Of a DNA stretch of 64,000 nucleotides, positions 56,883 through 64,000 are shown piece by piece. Position numbers and translations under genes: made by a program. Position 1 is the stretch's first letter. Each line of letters begins with the position of its first letter. This DNA is from Dothistroma septosporum (lineage: Eukaryota > Ascomycota > Dothideomycetes > Mycosphaerellales > Mycosphaerellaceae): assembly GCA_002236755.2 (NCBI GenBank), contig NBZP02000033.1, positions 112,273 through 176,272 of the forward strand, in the 5' to 3' direction. The notes beneath the pieces are model-generated. The model ran no database searches. It was not told the DNA's origin and saw only the letters and a list, made by a program, of their open reading frames with translations.

Positions 56883-57070
56883 GGTAGCCTTAGTAAGGCT
56901 ATACTTAAGTAAAGTAAGACTAGTAGCTACGTATAGTAGCTATACTCGTCGTACGTAATACGTATAAGGTCATCTAGTAACTCGTAGTTATAACTTAATT
57001 AAAGGTAAGAATTAGTCTATCTATAATTAGAGATTATAGGTATACTATTTATAGTAGACTTCTCTTTATA
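56883..57070 (+). repeat. Direct repeat B, left copy (candidate LTR)
   Basis: 188 bp starting GGTAGCCTTAGTAAGGCTA (an internal hairpin) and ending TCTCTTTATA. It matches 61364-61554 in the same orientation over its whole length. The two copies flank the gag-protease relic 4.48 kb apart, as LTRs would. Clear target-site duplications were not seen. Confidence 0.75.
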
Positions 57071-57357
57071 GTTCTATTTCTTTGATTGTTATAATCTATA
57101 TATACTAAATATAGCTAAGAATATAATAACGTAGAAGATATACTCGTACTAAATATACTAGTCGAGTTAATAATAGTAGAGTATATAGTAATTCTATAGA
57201 CTAAGCAAGATATACTACTAGAAGAGTAGTAGCTAAGGTTACTAGAGTATTATAGTTCGAAGCTAGCTATACTTTAACTTATATATTTATTATACTAGTA
57301 GATTACGGGACTAATTAATAGATAGTACTACTACTTAGCTTAGTATAATTAGGCGCT

Positions 57358-57446
57358 TAGCCTACTTAGTTAGACGATCCAACTAAGTACTTAGACTAAG
57401 TAGTTAGCCTACTTAGTTAGACGATCTAACTATATACTTAGATAGG
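57358..57446. repeat. 47-bp tandem duplication inside the RIP block
   Basis: TAGCCTACTTAGTTAGACGATC begins both units (57358 and 57405). The copies differ by C-to-T and G-to-A changes and the second is slightly shorter. Confidence 0.75.
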
Positions 57447-57899
57447 AAGAATCTCCTTTCTATATAGGAATACTAAGAATCCCTTATAGCTTCGAGGTAT
57501 TTAACTTATTATTTAATCTTACTATTTAGAATATAACTATATCTATCTACTACCTTACTACTACTCTCTACTAATTTCCTTCTATCTACTACGAGTACTA
57601 ACTCGATTAATTAAGGTTACCTAACTCTATCTTATAATCTAGTAAGATTCAAGTTAATCTAAACCTAATAACTTTAGATCTCTCTAGAATAGGAAATAAA
57701 TAGAGTAATAGGGGAGTACCTATCTCTAGTTAAGTAAGTAGAGCCTAATAACCTTAGACTATAAACGATACTATTAATACCTTAGCTATCTATATAGGTA
57801 ATAGTCTCCTTAAGGTTAGTAAGCTAGAGTTCTACTATAGTAATTATAATAAGTTCGATACTTAGGTTACTTAGATAGATATATACTTCTTATTTAACT

Positions 57900-60100
57900 C
57901 TATAACTAAGAACCTAAAGCCGATTTTTACTACTATCTTCTTATAAGAACAAGTATAGTATTAGGTTAAACTCTTTCTTAGGAAGTACCTAGATAGTAAT
58001 AGTAAAGACAAATACTAATAGAGTCTTTAAGTATTATTAATACCTTAAGTAAGATAGAGCTAGTGTCTTTAGAATCTCTAATAAAACTCCTACTACTATT
58101 TATATTATTTAGTACTTAACCTAGAAGACTTTAACTATCGAATATACTACTAAATTCTAGGAATATTCGTAACTTACTAATTAGGATAATAAAGCCTTAT
58201 AGGTTATATACTAACGTAGCTTAAAGGAATATATAAAGGATAAGTTAATAAGGAATAGTTAGAAGATTAATCGCTTAAATAACCTAGTTAGAGTTATAAT
58301 TTATCTTGATAATAGGCTCTACGAGAGAGCTCTCGAGAAATAATATAACTCTAAGATATCTAGAAAGGCTAGATTTATACTAGGGTATAACAACTATAAT
58401 AATCGAGGCTTCTATAATAACTAATACGAGAATACTAAGCTCTAGGACAAACTATATTATAGATTATAGCTAATAGAGCTCGACGTAACTAAGAAAGGTC
58501 GTAAGTTTAGAAACAAGAGTACTAGTAGGCCTAGGAGTTTAAAAGGAAGTATTATCTATTATACCTATAGTAAGGAAGGCTATATAGTAAGGGACTATCG
58601 TAGTAAGAATATAGTATACTACGAATAGTTTAATATAATATAAAAGGGAACTAGTAAACTTAGAAGTAGTATTAGACTACTAGGTAGTACTAACTATATC
58701 TAAGAAGTAGAGAAGAGAGCTAGTAATTAAGGTATAGAACCTCTCCTAGATCTCTTATAAGGATAAAGAGAATACTATAGTTATAAGGACTAACTACGAT
58801 AGTCTAATATAATAATACGAAGAGTCGACTATAAGATTGATTATAATACTCGAAATAGTTACGAAGCTCTCTATTAGTATTTCTATTATAAAGACTCGTA
58901 TTAAATCTACTATTCTACTAAATTAGGAGTAGAGTATTAGCCTTAGTACTACGAGGAACCCTAGGAGTATAATATAGATAAAATACTAAGCTCTATAAAG
59001 TAGATATCGACGAATCTTACTTCGATAATAGTAATAATAAAGAGAACTAGAACCTAGAGTAGAATAGATCGTAGTTACCTATACTATAGGAAGAAAGTTA
59101 AGAAACTACTAGGCTAGATATTATTAACGAAAGTAAAGATTCTAGAGGAAAGTTAAGTAAAGAGAACTTACCTAAAGAAGAAGAGAGCAAATCTAATACT
59201 AATAACAAGATACTTATATTTATAATCGACGTACTAAAGAGAGTCTACGAGATCCTAGTATATATTATAAGACGAAACGAAGAAGTCTTCCTAATAATTC
59301 TAGGATAATAATACTTATACTTAATCGAATTCGATAAGATACTCGATACCTTATAATATATAGTATAGAAATACCTACGCATTATATAAATCGAAGACTT
59401 CGAACAAATTATCTAGGAGTAACTACTAATAGGAAGCTATATTCTACTAGAAAAATATATTATACTATTAGGATTAAGGTTCCGAGTAATCTATACTAAG
59501 CTATATAGTATATAAAGGCTCTCTACTTAATATTATAATAGATCTAGGAACGTAAGTAATATAATATCTAGATACTAAGTACTTTACTATAGATTTAAGC
59601 TAAAGCCTTACGATATAAAATATGATATTCTATTTAAGAATTAAGAAAAGGATCGATACCTTAGAAATAAGTAACTAAAGGAAGTTATATAATATATAAG
59701 CTTAAGTATTAATAGTAGTCTTCTAAATATAAGTAATTATTAACGAATACAAGACTAGTATTATATAGATTTTAGAGTAAGTAGGAACTTTTCCTCCGAA
59801 ATATTTGTAAAAAGAAATAGGATCGTAATCTAATAGAAGAAAGAGAGTTATAAATTAATTATAGTAGATAGATTATTCTTACCTAGTATAGAGTAAGAGA
59901 TAATACTACTACTACTTATAATCTAATAGTACTACGAGGAAATTGTCTTAGATATTACTAATATAGCTAGTTATAATATCGTACTAGGTATACCTTAGTT
60001 AAGAAAGTATAACCTAGTAATCGACTAGAGAAAAGGAGTACTTATATTCGAGGTATACGATTACGTTATTACTATTTATCCTACGTAGTAGCTACGTTTA
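57900..60100 (+). mobile_element. RIP-degraded Ty3/Gypsy-like gag-protease relic
   Basis: If TpA is allowed to stand for CpA or TpG, the stretch 58557-58598 shows a CCHC zinc knuckle with spacing C-x2-C-x4-H-x4-C, typical of Gag nucleocapsid. At about 59.97-60.04 kb the pattern I-V-L-G-x-P-W-L-R-K-x-N and I-D-W appears, the block at the end of the protease and before reverse transcriptase in Ty3/Gypsy elements. A possible active-site IDxG lies near 59.54 kb. Reverse transcriptase and integrase motifs were not found downstream, so the relic is truncated or non-autonomous. Boundaries are approximate. Confidence 0.6.
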
Positions 60101-60369
60101 CTAGTAGATAAGGTAAGGAAATAGCTTAACTAAATAGAGCTTATACTAACTAGAAGGACTAATAAACTATCTTCGACTAGAATAGATACTAGTATAGAGC
60201 TACTAGATTATAAAGCTACTAGAAGTAATAGACTTAACGTACTATTAAAGGATATCAATATCTTAGAGTTAAGTATTCCTAAAGAGTACCTAAAGTAAAA
60301 AAGGCTCTTTAAAGAGAAGAGAGGTAAGGATACTATAATAGGGGATATCGTAATATATAGTATATCTAC

Positions 60370-60480
60370 GATCTAACTAATCGTAGGTAAGACTAATTCT
60401 TACCTTCTTCTTAAAGCTCGTAGTACGTAGATTAGTCGTACGTATATTACGTACGACCTCCTATACTAAGTAAGTCCTAT
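60370..60480 (-). repeat. Repeat B, diverged partial copy in inverse orientation
   Basis: The reverse complement shares GGTAAGAATTAGTCT and the TCGTACGTAATA region with repeat B in the same order. It is shorter and more diverged than the two direct copies. Confidence 0.45.
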
Positions 60481-61363
60481 AGACCCCTAATATTAAAGCC
60501 TACTAGCCTTACTAGCCTTAGTATTACTAGCCTAGCTAGCTACTATTATAGATACTCTCTCTAAGTACTAACTATAGAACTAGCTATTAGGAGGTTAGTA
60601 TAAGACTCGTAAGAGTAATAACTATAAAGTATTAGTACTTACTCTTAATAAGAGCTAGAAGGCTAGTAATAATAGTAGTAATATAGGTATTACGACTAGC
60701 TAGCTCGGCTAGGTCCTTATTATTAGGGAGGTTAGTATTAGTACTCTCGAGAGTAGTCTACTTCTTATAAGTAGTATATATACTATAAGCATTACTCTTA
60801 ATAGTCTTGTTATCTATAGTAACGTAGGTATAGTAGATAGTATAGTAGTAGGCGTACTTCTTAAGACTTACTAGAATTATCGAGATAGTAGAGTAGGTAG
60901 TAGGTATAATAATTAAGGAACTTAGAGATATTATACTTACTACTAGGCTAATTAACTAGGGACTCTAGTACGTAGTACTAACGAAACGGAGCTATAGTAA
61001 TAGTAAGGTAGGTAGGAGAAGATAGTAGTTAGGAGATATTTATATATATATATTATAAGTTAGGTAGATAGACTAGAAGCTAGTAATAAGTATACGAGAA
61101 TACTATAAAGTACGTATAAGGAAAAAACGTAGAGTAGATAGCTTTTAGTTTTACTAAAATAATAAGGAGAACAAAAAGGACGAATACTAGTCCTATATCG
61201 TAGTATTATAGGAGGTAATATTACTCTTTTTCGGAGCCTAAGGCTTTAGAAGAGAAACCTACTAGAAGTATCTACTACGATATACTTATAAGGTATATAG
61301 TATAACTCTATATAATTACGTAGAGCTAGGAATAGCTCTCTTAGAGAGAGAGGTAATTATAAG

Positions 61364-61554
61364 GGTAGCCTTAGTAAGGCTATACTCGAGTAAAGTAAGA
61401 CTAGTAGCTATATATAATAGCTATATCTATTATACGTAACGCGCGTAAGGTTATCTAGTAACTTATAGTTACGACTTAATTAAAGGTAAGAATTAGTCTA
61501 TCTATAATTAGAGATTATAGGCGTACTATATATTATAATAGACCCCTCTTTATA
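61364..61554 (+). repeat. Direct repeat B, right copy (candidate LTR)
   Basis: 191 bp, matching 56883-57070. Differences are mostly transitions with a few indels. Similarity stops abruptly on both sides. Confidence 0.75.
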
Positions 61555-63129
61555 ACTACTCCAATAATAATTATAAAGCCTAGAGCTTCCTTCGTACTCT
61601 AATAACCAAGTATTAGCTTATACTCTAGAGCCTAGATAGTTTCCTAAGGGCTAGTAAATTAGTAGACTAGCCGAAGTTATATAAATCCTTCTTAAAAGAA
61701 TACTATACGTACGATAAGTAATAGGTAAGATCGACGCCTACGTATCTAAAATAGCTTTCTAGCTAGAGATAGACTAAGAGTAACGACCTCTATAACTATA
61801 TACGTACCTTTACTCTCGACTTAGAAGACGTCGAGAAATATAAGATAAGTAAAGTAACTCGTATCTAGTACCTTATCTATAGTCTACTAGAATATATAGC
61901 TTATTAAATTATTCGTACTCCTAAGATTAGTAGTAAGAATCCTACTACTAATAAAGACTACTAAAGTATTATACGTAATATCTAGTAAGAAATTAATAAT
62001 ACGTAGGACTCTAAGAAGTACCTTAATAATAAAGAAGAACAACGTAACGTAGTTAAGGTTATTTACTAGTATACTCTAAGGACTATACTAAAGTTTATTC
62101 CTAAATCAATAATAGAACTAGCTAACTAGACTACAATAATAGCCTCTAATATTATAGGTCTTACCTCTACTTTCGTAAATCTAGATACTTACTAGCTATA
62201 AGTAGTTCGGAATATTATAAAGCTATAATTAGTTAACCTACTACTTTTAGTAGAGCTTAGTAGGTACTAGGCTACTCCGTCTATTAACGTATATACTACT
62301 CGATATAATAATAACAAAGTTTACGTAGATATAGATAGTAAATACTACTAGTATAGTTCTTTAGGTTATATCTATCCTATATATCTAGTAATAGAAGAAC
62401 TTATATTAAGGAACCTTATCTTTAAGGACTCTAATAACTATCTTTAGTTTTTAGTAATAGTAACTATATTATCTACTAGTAGGATTATCGATTACTAAAG
62501 ATAGTAGTTATCTTCCTAATACTAGAAGCTAAGTGTAGAGTAGAAGCCTATAAGCTCGAATAGTCTAGTAATAATATCCTTTATATCTATTAGGAAAGAA
62601 GAAAGTACTAAGTTTAGAAAGAATTCTACTAGACTAATAGCTTAGTATAAGCTCTAACAATTATCGTATATAGCTTAATATAGGATTAGTATACCATTAT
62701 AGATATATATAATATAATAGTCGTAGTAAATACTACTATCTAGGTAAAAGACAAAGTACTAGTATAAGTACTAGGAAGACTTCCTATAGTAGCCCTAACT
62801 AGTATACTAGGAGATAGACAAGTCTATAGTAACGCGAAATACAATTACTAGGACCTATAATTTCAAGACTACTAAGGACTATAGTATATAGGTAGAACCT
62901 AGTAGTTTAGAATATATAGATAGGAGTAAAGAGATATAGTATATCTACGAAGAAATATAGGACTCTTTATAGACGTAATAAGGCCTAGAGGCTTAAGTAG
63001 AGAATTAGGTTCTAACCTTAATTATATTTAAGAACCCTAGTTCTACTAATATACTAGTAGATTACTTACTACTTAAGTTAATACGTATAGACCGATATAT
63101 ATAGTAGAGAACCCAAACCTAGTATTAAC

Positions 63130-63369
63130 TATAACTTACTAATATATAGCTAGGTAGAAAGCTATACTAGGTAGTAGTAGATAGCTATCTTACTATAAAC
63201 AAGTCTTATAGAATAAGGCTAATATAGAAAGTAAGAGAGTAATTAGGTCTATATAAGAGTTAATAATTCTTACTATCGATACGAGAGTAGCTCTCTAAAT
63301 AGCTAGGCTATATACTAAGCTACTAAAGTAGCTATAGTCTATATAAAGCCTAATATACTACTTAATATT
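63130..63369 (-). repeat. Inverted repeat A, right arm, 240 bp
   Basis: Partner of 55361-55600, 7.5 kb away in opposite orientation. The two arms enclose both B repeats and the gag-protease relic. Confidence 0.85.
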
Positions 63370-63491
63370 CCCTCCACTACTTAGTATCTAACTAGATACT
63401 ATTAATCTAGCTTAAAACAAAGAAAATACTATAGCTAAATACTTACTCTTCTATACTTATAATCTAAACTCTAATACTAATTCCCTATAGT

Positions 63492-63520
63492 AAAGTTAGA
63501 GTTAAGTTAACTCTAACTTT
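63492..63520. repeat. Palindrome C, right
   Basis: Same core as the left palindrome with 14-bp arms around one central G. The matching flanks are limited to the palindrome itself. Confidence 0.85.
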
Positions 63521-64000
63521 TTACTTCTTATCTCTAAACTCTTTTCTAATATTAGTTATATTCTAATTCTTACTCTCTTAGACTTCTTCTTTACTATCTA
63601 CGTCTATTGTTTTATTATACTTAGATACTCTCTAGGTTAAACTATACTTATTAGCCTTTAGTAGTATACTACTATATATGAAGAAGGATCTCGAGCTATA
63701 GATCTTAATTTCGTTGGTATAAATCTTGTTATAGGCTTAGGTAAGCCTATTGGAGGCCTCTAGATACTAGGCGTAGAGGTAAGTAATCTAACTAGGTAGA
63801 TCTATATTAAGGACTTTCTATATAGTATACTAGATAGATAGATAGCTCTACGAAAGATAGCTAATAAGAGCTTATAAGATCGGATTGTCTATAAAAACTA
63901 ATATATTTATAAGAAAGTATTAGATTGTCGAATATAGCGGAAGCTAGCCTTAGGATAGTCGTAGTAAATCGAGTATAATAGTCGAAATAATAGTCGTAAT

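Larger units (their letters stand above)
54440..64000. repeat. RIP-mutated AT-rich repeat block
   Basis: From about 54.44 kb to the end of the window the sequence is made of TA-rich words with a stop codon every few triplets in all frames; no open frame of note survives. CpA and TpG are nearly absent, TpA is in large excess, and CpG is still present, which rules out plain CpG deamination. This is the known signature of repeat-induced point mutation on transposon copies. Several repeat pairs and one gag-protease relic can still be followed and are listed separately. The block is not complete at the right edge. Confidence 0.93.

Noticed and set aside
54440..64000. AT-rich block considered as mitochondrial insertion or low-quality sequence
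   Set aside because: Specific loss of CpA/TpG with CpG kept, plus matching repeat pairs and a gag-protease trace, fits RIP and not organelle DNA or random error.

Overview
The window looks like nuclear DNA of a filamentous ascomycete. The evidence is: short introns (about 49-90 bp) with GT...AG borders; an ergosterol-pathway P450 (ERG5/CYP61); a Spg1/Tem1-type septation GTPase; a Dma-type FHA-RING ligase; a long Ser/Thr-rich cell-surface protein; and a 9.5-kb AT-rich block with the signature of repeat-induced point mutation (RIP). The overall style fits Pezizomycotina, perhaps Dothideomycetes; the class is an inference from style and is not proven here. I saw no bacterial operons, CRISPR arrays, rRNA or convincing tRNA.

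Layout. 0.06-4.7 kb: a 12-exon mucin-like secreted protein. 4.7-7.1 kb: gene-poor. 7.1-8.9 kb (-): ERG5. 9.9-12.6 kb: a possible frameshifted small gene and a two-exon gene of unknown function. 13.6-15.3 kb (-): mitochondrial processing peptidase alpha subunit. 16.2-18.1 kb: FHA-RING ubiquitin ligase. 18.1-22.3 kb: gene-poor, with one decayed gene fragment. 22.3-26.2 kb: sugar-type MFS transporter, carboxymuconolactone decarboxylase-like protein and metallo-beta-lactamase-fold hydrolase, possibly a small catabolic cluster. 28.8-32.4 kb: septation GTPase (-) and phosphatidylserine decarboxylase (+), divergent. 36.5-39.6 kb: SDO1/SBDS (-) and vacuolar carboxypeptidase Y (+), divergent. 40.4-41.8 kb: monocarboxylate-type MFS transporter. 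43.6-46.7 kb: two unknown minus-strand genes. 46.9-51.1 kb: rhodanese (-) and PMS1 mismatch-repair protein (+), divergent. 51.5-52.4 kb: decayed esterase. 52.8-53.3 kb (-): small secreted protein. 54.44 kb to the end: RIP-mutated transposon graveyard.

The most unusual feature is a dispersed family of small single-domain retropepsin-like genes. They lie at 27.5 kb (intact, DSG), 32.8-33.6 kb (broken, DSY), 35.6-36.0 kb (intact, DTG) and 42.3-43.1 kb (broken), between conserved housekeeping genes. They share an N-terminal aspartic-protease-like domain; three of the four also have a polar, coiled-coil-like tail. None has gag, RT or integrase next to it. They look like host genes that came from retrotransposon protease and then multiplied and decayed locally.

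The second notable feature is the AT block. CpA and TpG are almost absent while CpG persists. The few surviving CpA sites are mostly in CAA (TTG on the other strand). Beneath the mutations a Ty3/Gypsy-like gag-protease can be traced, together with about 190-bp direct repeats and a pair of 240-bp inverted repeats.

Most housekeeping genes act independently: ERG5 in ergosterol synthesis, MPP and PSD1 in mitochondria, SDO1 in ribosome maturation, PMS1 in DNA repair, and Spg1 and Dma1 in septation and mitotic-exit signalling. Coordinates of spliced genes span first to last coding base; the exon borders given were checked for reading phase.
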